Shown here piece by piece: positions 27,381 to 35,531 of a stretch of 64,000 nt of DNA; positions within the stretch are counted from its first letter, which is position 1; the number at the start of each line of letters is the position of its first letter. Source of the DNA: Roseomonas alba (lineage in GTDB: Bacteria; Pseudomonadota; Alphaproteobacteria; Acetobacterales; Acetobacteraceae); contig NZ_JAHYBZ010000002.1 in NCBI RefSeq assembly GCF_019430885.1, positions 124,001-188,000 of the forward strand, written 5' to 3'. The translations under genes and the position numbers were made by a program. The notes beneath the pieces were generated by a model. That model made no database searches, had not been told where the DNA came from, and worked only from the letters and a program-made list of their open reading frames with translations.

Positions 27381-28061
27381 TCAGTCCCAGCCCAGGAAGC
27401 GGCAGAACTCCCGCGCCGGGACGCGATCGGTCATCAGGCTGTTCTCCGGCGCCGCGGGATCGGCATGGCCGAGCGCCATGCCGCAGACCACGACTTCCTC
27501 CTCGGGGATCGGCAGGTGGTCGCGGATGACGCGGTGATGCGGCGCGAAGGCGGCCTGCGGGCAGGTGTCGAGGCCCATGCCCCGCGCCGCCGCCGTCAGA
27601 TTGCCCAGGAAGAAGCCGTAATCGAGCCAGGACCCGATCTCGAGCCGCCGGTCGATGGTGAAGATGATGCCGACCGGGGCATCGAAGAAGGCGTAGTTGC
27701 GGGCGTGCTGGCGGTGCATCTTCGCCGCTTCACCCCGCGCGATGCCGAGCAGGCCATAGAGGTCCCAGCCGACCTTGCGACGGCGGGACAGGTAGGGCTC
27801 GGGGAAGTGTTCCGGGTAGTAGCGGTATTCCGCCTCGGTGGGCGCGTGCGCGTCATGCGCGGCGGCGAGGGCCGCGGAGAGACGCTTCAGCGGCTCACCC
27901 GTCAGCGCATAGCCGCGCCAGGGCTGCATGTTGGTCCCCGAGGGCGCACGGGCGGCGATGTCGAGCAGGTGCTCGACATCGGCCCGGGGCACCGGGGTCG
28001 GCAGGAAGGCACGGATGGAGCGGCGGGAAGTGATCGCCGCCGCGACCGGGTCCGTGCTCAC
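27381..28061 (-). CDS. Nitroreductase family FMN oxidoreductase
   Basis: Encodes 226 residues from a GTG at 28061 that overlaps the stop of the preceding gene (GTGA). The FMN-binding N-terminus AITSRRSIRAFLPTPVP, the RAPSGTNMQPWRGYAL loop and the GMGLDTCPQAAFAPHHRVIRDHLPIPEEEVVVCGMALGHAD C-terminus identify the nitroreductase fold. Dimeric members use NAD(P)H to reduce nitroaromatics, quinones, enones or flavins. The frame extends upstream without other starts of quality, so the overlapping GTG is preferred. It is the middle gene of a three-gene operon. Confidence 0.9.
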   Translation of the reverse strand: MSTDPVAAAITSRRSIRAFLPTPVPRADVEHLLDIAARAPSGTNMQPWRGYALTGEPLKRLSAALAAAHDAHAPTEAEYRYYPEHFPEPYLSRRRKVGWDLYGLLGIARGEAAKMHRQHARNYAFFDAPVGIIFTIDRRLEIGSWLDYGFFLGNLTAAARGMGLDTCPQAAFAPHHRVIRDHLPIPEEEVVVCGMALGHADPAAPENSLMTDRVPAREFCRFLGWD

Positions 28062-29395
28062 GCGCGGTGGGTGTCGGCGAAGGACACCGGCTTGCCGACG
28101 GGCGCGCCGAGCACCTCGTCCTCCCGCATCACCGCCTGGCCGCGGATGATGGTCGCGACCGGCCAGCCGGTGCAGACCGTGCCGTCGAAGGGCGTCCAGC
28201 CGGCCGGTGTGGCCAGCCAGTCGTTGCGGATCATGCGCTGGCGCTTGAGGTCCACCAGCGTGAAGTCGGCGTCGTAGCCGGCGGCGAGCCGCCCCTTGTT
28301 CAGAGCGCCATAGACGCGGGCCGGGCCGGCGCACATCAGGTCCACCAGGCGCGAGATCGACAGCCGCCCGGCGGTGACGTGGTCCAGCATCAGCGGCACC
28401 AACGTCTGCACGCCGGTCAGGCCGGCCGCGGTGTTGGGCCAGGGGCGTTCCTTGGCCTCGCGCGAATGCGGCGCGTGGTCGGACCCGATGCAGTCCACCG
28501 TGCCGTCATTCACCGCGGCCCAGGCGGCATCGAGGTGGCGCTGGTCGCGGATCGGCGGATTCATCACCGCGAAGCCGCCGAGGCGGTCATAGGCCTCGTC
28601 CGTCTGGGTCAGGTGGTTGAGCAGCACCTCGACCGTGCAGACGTCGCGGAAGTCGCGCAGGTAGTCGAGTTCCTCGGCGGTCGAGACGTGCAGGATATGG
28701 GCGGGGCGGCCTGTCTTCCGGGCGATGGCCATCAGGCGCTTCGTGCCCAGCATCGCGGTCTCGACGTCGCGCCAGACCATGTGGTTGCGGTGTGGCATGC
28801 CGGGGGTGAACATCGGCTTGCGCTCCTGCAGCCGGTACTCGTCCTCGGAGTGGTAGCAGATGCGCCGGCGACCGGACCGCATCACGGCCTCCAGGCTCGC
28901 ATCGTCCTCGACCAGCAGGTCGCCGGTGGAGGAGCCGGCGAAGACCTTCACGGCGCAGACATTCGGCTGCAGTTCGAGCTCCGCGAGCTCCGGAATGTTC
29001 TTCTTCGAGGCGCCGACATACAGGCCGACATCGCAATAGGCGCGGCCTGCCAGATAGGCGCGCTTCTCGTCCAGGATGTCCTTCGTCACCACCGACTTCG
29101 TCGTGTTCGGCATGTCGAACACGGCGGCGAGGCCGCCCAGCACCGCGGCCTTGGTCCCGGTCTCGATGGTCTCGACCGCCGGGTCGCCCGGATCGCGCAG
29201 ATGGACATGCGGGTCGATCAGGCCGGGCAGGACGTGCAGGCCGGCACAGTCGATGGTCTCGGCGGCTTCGGCCGTGCGCAGGTCGCCCAAGGTGACGATG
29301 CGGCCGTCGCGCACGGCGACATCGGCGGTCTCGACACCCCAGGGCGTCACCACATGCCCGCCGCGGAGAAGAAGATCGTAACGGTCGGCGGTCAT
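28058..29395 (-). CDS. Dihydroorotase/allantoinase-family cyclic amidohydrolase
   Basis: Encodes 445 residues from the ATG at 29395, chosen over the ATG at 29401 because an AGGGAG site lies 8 bases from the former and only 2 from the latter. Metal-binding residues of the amidohydrolase superfamily are intact: DPHVHLRDPG, the lysine expected to be carbamylated in CAVKVFAGSS, His in ICYHSEDE and HILHVSTAEE, and Asp in IGSDHAPHS. It should open a cyclic ureide or dihydropyrimidine ring. The sequence fits class I dihydroorotase, but neighbours (nitroreductase, EamA exporter) are not pyrimidine-synthesis genes, so an allantoinase- or hydantoinase-like role is possible. Confidence 0.88.
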   Translation of the reverse strand: MTADRYDLLLRGGHVVTPWGVETADVAVRDGRIVTLGDLRTAEAAETIDCAGLHVLPGLIDPHVHLRDPGDPAVETIETGTKAAVLGGLAAVFDMPNTTKSVVTKDILDEKRAYLAGRAYCDVGLYVGASKKNIPELAELELQPNVCAVKVFAGSSTGDLLVEDDASLEAVMRSGRRRICYHSEDEYRLQERKPMFTPGMPHRNHMVWRDVETAMLGTKRLMAIARKTGRPAHILHVSTAEELDYLRDFRDVCTVEVLLNHLTQTDEAYDRLGGFAVMNPPIRDQRHLDAAWAAVNDGTVDCIGSDHAPHSREAKERPWPNTAAGLTGVQTLVPLMLDHVTAGRLSISRLVDLMCAGPARVYGALNKGRLAAGYDADFTLVDLKRQRMIRNDWLATPAGWTPFDGTVCTGWPVATIIRGQAVMREDEVLGAPVGKPVSFADTHRA

Positions 29396-29463
29396 GCTCA
29401 TCGCTCCCTGCTGGTCGGGCCGTTCTTGTGGCACCGCCGGCGCCCGCCCGGAAGCCCTGCGCT

Positions 29464-29497
29464 GTCCACATGTCTCGTCGGAGCGGGACTTGTGGAC
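29464..29497. promoter_or_regulatory. Inverted repeat GTCCACA-N20-TGTGGAC in a divergent promoter region
   Basis: A perfect seven-base inverted repeat (29464-29470 and 29491-29497) lies between the divergent dihydroorotase-like and patatin genes. It could be an operator for either gene or a small hairpin. No matched promoter boxes are convincing, so the call is tentative. Confidence 0.35.
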
Positions 29498-29520
29498 GCA
29501 AAGGGTCAGCATATGTGACG

Positions 29521-29535
29521 TTGTGCAATGCAGCA
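29521..29535. promoter_or_regulatory. TGCA-rich motif overlapping the patatin start
   Basis: TTGTGCAATGCAGCA contains the patatin start codon. Its reverse complement matches the motif at 42962-42977, which overlaps the start of the Pat-like gene, at 12 of 15 positions. The pattern approximates CTGC-N3-GCA, the type of site reported for the polyhydroxyalkanoate regulator PhaR; that identity is inference. Confidence 0.35.
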
Positions 29536-30520
29536 TGACCTGACTTCCAAGCCGGCGCCCCTGGGCCTGGCGCTCCAGGGTGGCGGTTCCTTCGGGGCCT
29601 TCACCTGGGGCGTGCTGGACCGGCTCCTCGCCGAACCTTCCGTGCCGCTCGCCGCCATTTCCGGCGCGAGCGCCGGCGCCGTGAACGGCGTGTTGCTGGC
29701 CGATGGCCTCCTCGCCGGCGGGCGGGAGGAGGCACGGGCGCGCCTCACCCGCTTCTGGCGCCTGTTGTCGGATTGGTCGGGCATGGCCGGACTGCCGGTG
29801 CTGGGCTCGGTCCTCGCCCTGGCGGATTTTCCGGTCACGCCGTTCGGCTTCGGCTTCTCGGGCCCCGATCCGCTGAAGGAGCTGCTGGGCGACCTGGTCG
29901 ACTTCCGCCGGCTGCGGTCGGAACGCCCGCTGCCGCTGCTGATTGCCGCGACCCATGTGACCAGCGGCGAGGCCCGCATCTTCCGCGAGGACGAGGTCAC
30001 GCTCGAAGCCGTGCTCGCCTCCGCCTGCCTGCCGCTGATGCGGGAGGCCGTCGAGATCGACGGCGAGCCCTACTGGGACGGTGGCTACAGCGCCAATCCT
30101 CCGCTGCGCGAACTGATGACCGCGAGCGAGGCGGAGTCGCTGCTGCTGGTGCAGCTCACGCCCGACCATCGCCCCGGCAGCCCGCGGCTGCGGCACGACA
30201 TCACCCAACGCTCGCTGGAAATCGCCTTCTCCGCCCCGCTGAAGCGGGAGTTGAAGGCGCTTGAGGAACTTCGCTGGCTGTGCAGCCAGGCGCAATCGGA
30301 CCGACCGGCCTTCTGCCATCGGCTCGACCGACTGCGCCTGCATCGGCTGTCGCTGTGGGAGGAGGTTGAGGATGCCGGCTCGGCCAGCCCGGTGAATGTT
30401 TCCTGGCCGCTGCTGAGCCGCTTCTTCGAGGCCGGCCACGGCGCGGCCGACCGCTGGCTGGCGTCGGGCCGCGGCGTGGGGGACACTGGCGGCCTGATCG
30501 GCGTCGCCGCGGCCGACTGA
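29528..30520 (+). CDS. Patatin-like phospholipase family protein
   Basis: Encodes 330 residues. Patatins are Ser-Asp dyad lipid acyl hydrolases. The anion-hole loop ALQGGGSFGAFTWGVLDRL (about 15-33), the nucleophile elbow SGASAG with Ser48, and the catalytic Asp184 in WDGGYSANPPL are all present, so the enzyme should be active. There is no signal peptide, so it is probably cytosolic or membrane-peripheral, acting on phospholipids or on storage polymer. The ATG at 29528 lies in a TGCA-rich motif shared with the Pat-like gene. A HAD hydrolase gene follows 31 bases downstream on the same strand. Confidence 0.93.
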   Translation: MQHDLTSKPAPLGLALQGGGSFGAFTWGVLDRLLAEPSVPLAAISGASAGAVNGVLLADGLLAGGREEARARLTRFWRLLSDWSGMAGLPVLGSVLALADFPVTPFGFGFSGPDPLKELLGDLVDFRRLRSERPLPLLIAATHVTSGEARIFREDEVTLEAVLASACLPLMREAVEIDGEPYWDGGYSANPPLRELMTASEAESLLLVQLTPDHRPGSPRLRHDITQRSLEIAFSAPLKRELKALEELRWLCSQAQSDRPAFCHRLDRLRLHRLSLWEEVEDAGSASPVNVSWPLLSRFFEAGHGAADRWLASGRGVGDTGGLIGVAAAD

Positions 30521-30551
30521 AGAGGCACCGGCAAGCGCCAGGAGACGCGGA

Positions 30552-31220
30552 ATGACCCTGCCCCGCATGCCGATGGGCGTCGTCTTCGACATGGATGGGC
30601 TGCTGTTCGACAGCGAGACGCTGCATCGCGACGCCGCGCGCGACGCGGCGATCGAGCATGGCTGCGAATTGCCCGACGCCGTCTTCCTGAGCCTGATCGG
30701 CGGCACCTGGCCGGATAATCGGGCCCGGCTTCTGGCCCATTTCGGCGAGGATTTCGCCGTGGATGACTTCGAGGCGCGCTGGGCGCGCTGCTACGCCCGG
30801 CGCGCTGCCGCAGGGCCCGCGCTGAAGCCGGGCGTAGGGGAGATGCTGGCGCTGCTCGACAGTCTGGGGCTGAAGCGGGCGATCGCGACCTCCTCCTCGC
30901 ATGAGGCGGTGCGGCGGAACCTTGCCGCGCATGGGCTGGACGGGCGGTTCGATGCGGTGGTGGCGCGCGGCGATTATGCCCGCGGCAAGCCGGCGCCCGA
31001 TCCTTTCCTGCTGGCGGCGAAACGCATTGGCGCCGTGGCGGGGACCTGCCTCGCGCTAGAGGATTCGCCGCACGGCGTGCGCGCGGCGGCCGCGGCGGGA
31101 ATGGCGGTGGTGATGGTGCCGGACCTGGTGCCAGCCCGCGAGGCGGAGCGCGCACTGTGCTGCTTCGTCGCCGAAGACCTGCACGCGGTGGCGAAGGCGA
31201 TCCTGGCGGTGGCTCCGTAG
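30552..31220 (+). CDS. HAD family hydrolase (beta-phosphoglucomutase/phosphatase-like)
   Basis: Encodes 222 residues. All HAD motifs are visible: VFDMDGLLFDSE with nucleophile Asp13 and Asp15, the motif II Ser/Thr in IATSSSHEAV, the motif III Lys in ARGKPAPDPFLLAA, and the acidic motif IV in CLALEDSPHGVRAAAAAG. The helical cap between motifs I and II and the overall length match subfamily I sugar-phosphate phosphatases or beta-phosphoglucomutases. The start ATG at 30552 follows GGAGACGCGGA. It may be cotranscribed with the patatin gene. Substrate unknown. Confidence 0.92.
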   Translation: MTLPRMPMGVVFDMDGLLFDSETLHRDAARDAAIEHGCELPDAVFLSLIGGTWPDNRARLLAHFGEDFAVDDFEARWARCYARRAAAGPALKPGVGEMLALLDSLGLKRAIATSSSHEAVRRNLAAHGLDGRFDAVVARGDYARGKPAPDPFLLAAKRIGAVAGTCLALEDSPHGVRAAAAAGMAVVMVPDLVPAREAERALCCFVAEDLHAVAKAILAVAP

Positions 31221-31475
31221 GGCGGCGGCGCGCTTCGGAGCGGCCTCGGCGGGCGGCGCCCCGTGGCCGCGACGATTGCCCATGATGAACCCGTGCTCCG
31301 CGGCGAAGCGGCGTGGTGGGGCCGCGGCGCATTCCGGCGAGCGACATGCGCGTCGCGTGGAGCGAGGCAGCAGCGGCGCGGGAGCACGTCCGGCACCGCC
31401 ACAATGAAGCCAGCGCACGGCAAATTCACCGGCTCATGCCGACGGCCCTTGGGAAAATGACTGATGCGGGCGGAG
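31221..31475. other. Intergenic stretch without recognised features
   Basis: Between the HAD gene and the family A element I see short open frames only in shadow composition, no promoter of quality and no RNA gene. The next 250 bases, up to the tamB stop, are occupied by the repeat at 31476-31665 and about 60 bases with no visible signal. Confidence 0.6.
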
Positions 31476-31665
31476 TTGGAGGGGCGCTGCCCCTCCAAAC
31501 CACCCCGCCAAGTGCTTGGAGCACTGGGAACGCAGTCTTCTGGTGCCCGGCAGCACGGGCATGCTGCACCCGCCAGGTGCGCTCCATGCACAAGTGCGGG
31601 TCTCGGCACACTATCCTGGCAGCGGCGCACGACATCAGGTTGCGGTCTGCAAAGCGCCTCTCGGT
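31476..31665. repeat. Family A element with one intact end and conserved interior
   Basis: The left end has a hairpin of TTGGAGGGGC and GCCCCTCCAA (31476-31498), a CACCCCGCC linker and a replacement second stem AGTGC/GCACT (31511-31525). The interior matches the minus strand of the 13016-13286 element for more than 100 bases (GCTTGGAGCAC, CGCAGTCTT, CTGCACCC, TGCGGGT, CAGCGGCGC). The right terminal hairpins are missing, so it appears truncated or decayed near 31665. It lies downstream of the tamB stop. Confidence 0.8.
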
Positions 31666-31727
31666 TCCACAGGTCAGGACATGGGGCCGCTGCTATCAGA
31701 GCTCGTCTCGATGACGCCTCTCGCTGA

Positions 31728-34700
31728 TCAGTACTCGAACTCGAACGTCACGCCGAGCCGATCCCCCGCGCTGCTGTTGCCGCCCGTTTCCGCCTGCAGC
31801 CGCACGCGCGGCAGGACATCCACCTGCACGCCGACGCGCGGCGGGCCGCCTTCGCTCGATTGCCGCACGCCGACATAGACGCCTTCCGCGACGTAGCGGC
31901 CGGTTTCCAGGGACGCCCCGCCCTGGTTCCTTGTGTTGTCGGTTCCCTGCTGGCTGTCCTGGTTCACCGACAGGCGATCGAGGGCGAGGGTCCGGCGTAT
32001 GCGGTCGAGGATGCCGCCGGCGCCGGGCACTTCGATTCCGGCCGCGCCGGCCAGCACCTGGGCGAGTTGCGCGAGTTGGAAGGGGCTGAGCTCATTGGCG
32101 CGGCGGTCGAAGAGCAGGCGGGACAGGATCTCGTCCTGCGGCAGTTCCGGCGTGGAAGAGAATTCCAGCTTCGGGTCGTTGGCCGGGCCGGTCACGGTGA
32201 CGTTCGCCGTCACCTCCCGCGCGCGGGCGCTGGCGAGGAAGTCGAGCGTCGGCACCAGCGTGCCGGCGTCGAAGGCGATGGTGCCCCGCGTGAAGGTGAG
32301 GCGGCGATCGAAGACGGAGATCTCGCCGCGCCGCAGGGTCAGGCCGCCATTGACCACGGGTGCGGTGGCCGTGCCGGCCAGGGCGAGAGTGCCGCCGAAC
32401 TCGGCGTCGATGCCGCGGCCGCGCACGAAGACGGCACGCGGGGCGGCAATGTCGATGGCGAGTGCGATCTGCGGGCCCGCGGATGCCGCACCCGGCGGCA
32501 CCGGCGGGGCGAGCGGAGGCGTGCCCGGCGGCCGCCGCCCAGTCTCGCGCACGCCGTCCAACGTCTGGACGCTGCGGGGCAACTGCTCCGGGACGGTGAT
32601 GTCGAGGCGTCGGATCGCGATCCGGCCCGTGGCGCGGGAGTCCGCCAGGAGCTGACCGGCCAACCGCAAGTCGGCGTCGAAGATGCCGGTCACCAGGTCC
32701 GACCGCAGCGGGCGGGCGTTGCGGGCGGTGATGGTGATGTCGGCGGGCAGGCCCTCCGCGGCGGGAGAGAGGGTGCCGCTGCCGGAGATGGTGCCGTTGC
32801 CCGGCGTGCGCGCTTCGAGGCGTTCGATGGTGATGCGGTCGCCCTCGCCACGGAGCACGGCGTTGATGCGGTTGAGCGTCACGCCTTGGGCGAGGTCGCG
32901 GAAGGTGCCGTCGCTGAGCGTGGCGCGGCCGGTGATCTGCGGTGCCCCGAGCGTGCCGGCGACCGAGGCGTTCAGCGTCGCGCGCCCGGTCACACGCTGG
33001 GCGCCGGCGGCGAGCAGCGGCCCGGCAATGGCCGCGACATCGGCCTGGGCGTCGAGCTGGGCGGTGACCGGGGCATTGGCGGCGAAGCCATTGGGCAGCC
33101 GGGCGGTGCCGGTGGCGCGCAGCGCGTTGCCGGCGGTTGCCTCCAGCCGGACATCGGCGGCGCGGGCGCTGCCGGTGCCCTCCATGATCACTCGCGCGGC
33201 GGGAATCCCGCGCAGCGAGGGGTCAGGGTTGCGCAGGCCGGTCGCCTCGATGCGGAAGCGCGCCTGGGGGTCGGAGGTCGGGCCGGTGATGCGCGCCTCG
33301 CCGGCGATCGTGCCTTCCGCGGTCTGGCCCGGCGCGGCGAGGGCGAGGATGCCGGCCACGGGCAGGGCGGCGAGGGTCGCGCGCAGGTCGGCCTGCTCGG
33401 GGCCCCAGCGGCCTTCGGCGCGCAGCGTGCCGCCGCGGCTGGTGGTCAGGGCCAGCGCCTCGATGCTCACGCCACCATCGGCGGCGACGAGGATGCGCGC
33501 GGGCGCGGTGGTGCGCACGCTGTCGGGGCCGCGGCGGAGCAGGAGTTCGGGGATCTCGACGCGCCGCGCCGCGCCATCGGGGGTGACGCGGGCGCGGGTG
33601 GTCAGGCGGGCGTCCTGGGCGCGGGCCTCGATGCCGGCTTCCATGTCGGCCAAGGTGCCGGCGGCCTTGACCGAGACGCCGAGCGGCGTGCCGCCGATAT
33701 TCGCCTGTGGGACATCGAGGGTCGCGTCGAAGCCCTGCATGCCATCGCGCAGGTCGAGCCGCGCTGTCAGCCCGACGCGGCCGGACATTGGCGTGCCGGC
33801 GAGGGTCGCGAAGGGCGCGAGGTCCGGGACGTTCAGCGACAGGTCGCCGACGAAGGTCATGGCCTGCGGGTCGACCAGGCCCTGCGCGTTCAGTCGCGCC
33901 GGACCGAAGGCGGCGGCGAGGGATTCGAGGCGCACCTTCTCGCCCTCGGGCAGGGCGCGCAGGTCCACCGACGCCGCGAGGCCGGCATAGGTCGCGCGCA
34001 GCGTGCCCTCGGCGCGGGGGGCGCTGAGGGGGGTGGCGATGCGGAGGTCGAGCGCGGGAGCCTCGACGACCTGGCCCTGGCTTTCGATGCGCTCGCCCCG
34101 TGCGGTCAGGGCCAGGGAGGGGTCGTTGCGCGGGCCGGTGGCGTGCAGTTCCGCCTGAAGCCCGCCGACGAGGCCGGGGACGAGCGGCGCGAGATCGGCG
34201 ACGGTCGCACGGAGTGTGGCGTCGAGCGTCTCGCCGACCGCGCCCTCGGCCGTGACATGCAGGGCGGCGCCGTCGATGGTCAGGCTCTCGATGCGGTCGG
34301 GGACGGTGGCGCGGACCGACAGGCGCGGCGTCGGGCCGAGTGCGGCGACCACCTGCGGGATGGCGCTGCCGAAGCCCTCGGTCGCGAGGTCCAGGGTGAC
34401 GTTGGGTGTCGCCATCGGCCCGGTGGCGCGGGCCGTGGCCCGGATCGCGTCCCAGCGCGCCGCGTCCGGGACCAGCGTGCCGAGCAGCGCGGAACCGCCC
34501 GCCTCGACCCGCGCCGAGACATCGACCGTCGAGGCCGCGAGATCGGCGCTGCCCTCCGCGGCGACGGTGCCGATCGGGGCGCGGGCTTCGAGGCGCGTCA
34601 GCGTGACGCGCTGCGCCGCGTCGATGCCGGCGTCGAGGTCCACGGCGAGCGGCATGGCGGTGGGGCGCAGGTCTTCCGGCACCAGAGGCGCCGCCGCGAG

Positions 34701-35531
34701 GGAGAGCGACAGGCGAGCGCCCGCCGCACCATCCGGGGCGGCACGGACGGTGCCGTTCGCCGTGAGGGTGATGTCGTCGCCAAGAGAGGCCCGCAGGTCG
34801 AGCGCCGCGCCGCTCGCCGGGCCGTCCAAGGTCAGATGCGCGATGGTGGCGCGGTCCGGCAGGCCAAGCAGGGTCGCGACCAGTCCGCCAGGGGGCTCGT
34901 TCGCGTCGATGCGCGCCGTCAGCCGGTCGGCGCCGGGGGCGAGGTCGATGTCGGCGCGGATCTCGGCGGGTGCGTCGAGGCGCGTGACCGCCAGCTTCGC
35001 GGACAGTCTCGATGCGGCATACAGCGCCTCGCCTTCCGCGCGCAGCGTGGCGGCGACGCCGGCGACGGGTTCGCCGAGCTCGATGCGATCCACCGCCAGG
35101 CGGTCGAGCCGGACGGTGAGTGGCAGGTCCGGCAGGGCTGGGATCAGCGGCGCGTCGGGATCGGGTGGCGGCGGCGGTTCCCCGCTGCCGGGCGGCAGGC
35201 GGTGCAGGGCCACGCGGCGCGCGGTGAGCGCAGTGATCCTTGCCTCCCGGTGCAGCAGCGCCGGGAGGTCCAGCGCGATCGTCGCACCGTCCAGTTCCAG
35301 CCAGGGGCCGTTCTCATCGGCCATGACCAGGCGTTCGACCCCGATCCGCGACGGTAGCGGGCCGCTGAGGCCCTCGATCGTCAGCCCCGGGACGACATCG
35401 CCGGCGAGGCGCGCGATGGTCGCGCGTCCGCCCTCGCTGTTCGCCCAGACCAGCCCGCCGGCAACCGCCAGCACCAGCAGCAGCGGGATGCCGAGCAGGA
35501 CGAAGATGCCGATGCGAAGGGCCCGGCGCAT
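31728..35531 (-). CDS. tamB: Translocation and assembly module inner-membrane protein TamB
   Basis: Encodes 1267 residues from an ATG at 35531 that shares one base with the tamA stop (TGATG). One N-terminal membrane anchor (IGIFVLLGIPLLLVLAVAGGLVW) is followed by a very long periplasmic beta-rich region of the AsmA/TamB type and the conserved C-terminal DUF490 domain (EISVFDRRLTFTRGTIAFD, LPQDEILSRLLFDRRANELSPFQLAQLAQ), ending in FEFEY. TamB spans the periplasm as a lipid-binding bridge and works with TamA in outer-membrane protein or phospholipid delivery. Length and anchor are typical of alphaproteobacterial TamB. Confidence 0.95.
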   Translation of the reverse strand: MRRALRIGIFVLLGIPLLLVLAVAGGLVWANSEGGRATIARLAGDVVPGLTIEGLSGPLPSRIGVERLVMADENGPWLELDGATIALDLPALLHREARITALTARRVALHRLPPGSGEPPPPPDPDAPLIPALPDLPLTVRLDRLAVDRIELGEPVAGVAATLRAEGEALYAASRLSAKLAVTRLDAPAEIRADIDLAPGADRLTARIDANEPPGGLVATLLGLPDRATIAHLTLDGPASGAALDLRASLGDDITLTANGTVRAAPDGAAGARLSLSLAAAPLVPEDLRPTAMPLAVDLDAGIDAAQRVTLTRLEARAPIGTVAAEGSADLAASTVDVSARVEAGGSALLGTLVPDAARWDAIRATARATGPMATPNVTLDLATEGFGSAIPQVVAALGPTPRLSVRATVPDRIESLTIDGAALHVTAEGAVGETLDATLRATVADLAPLVPGLVGGLQAELHATGPRNDPSLALTARGERIESQGQVVEAPALDLRIATPLSAPRAEGTLRATYAGLAASVDLRALPEGEKVRLESLAAAFGPARLNAQGLVDPQAMTFVGDLSLNVPDLAPFATLAGTPMSGRVGLTARLDLRDGMQGFDATLDVPQANIGGTPLGVSVKAAGTLADMEAGIEARAQDARLTTRARVTPDGAARRVEIPELLLRRGPDSVRTTAPARILVAADGGVSIEALALTTSRGGTLRAEGRWGPEQADLRATLAALPVAGILALAAPGQTAEGTIAGEARITGPTSDPQARFRIEATGLRNPDPSLRGIPAARVIMEGTGSARAADVRLEATAGNALRATGTARLPNGFAANAPVTAQLDAQADVAAIAGPLLAAGAQRVTGRATLNASVAGTLGAPQITGRATLSDGTFRDLAQGVTLNRINAVLRGEGDRITIERLEARTPGNGTISGSGTLSPAAEGLPADITITARNARPLRSDLVTGIFDADLRLAGQLLADSRATGRIAIRRLDITVPEQLPRSVQTLDGVRETGRRPPGTPPLAPPVPPGAASAGPQIALAIDIAAPRAVFVRGRGIDAEFGGTLALAGTATAPVVNGGLTLRRGEISVFDRRLTFTRGTIAFDAGTLVPTLDFLASARAREVTANVTVTGPANDPKLEFSSTPELPQDEILSRLLFDRRANELSPFQLAQLAQVLAGAAGIEVPGAGGILDRIRRTLALDRLSVNQDSQQGTDNTRNQGGASLETGRYVAEGVYVGVRQSSEGGPPRVGVQVDVLPRVRLQAETGGNSSAGDRLGVTFEFEY

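Noticed and set aside
29402..30706. Extension of the dihydroorotase-like frame upstream of 29401
   Set aside because: It is antisense to the patatin gene; the amidohydrolase N-terminus and ribosome site fix the start at 29395 or 29401.
31516..31878. Frames in the 31476 element similar in translation to one in the 13016 element, considered as a small protein family
   Set aside because: The similarity is nucleotide-level homology of the repeat interior; start codons are TTG, there is no ribosome site and one frame runs on into tamB antisense.
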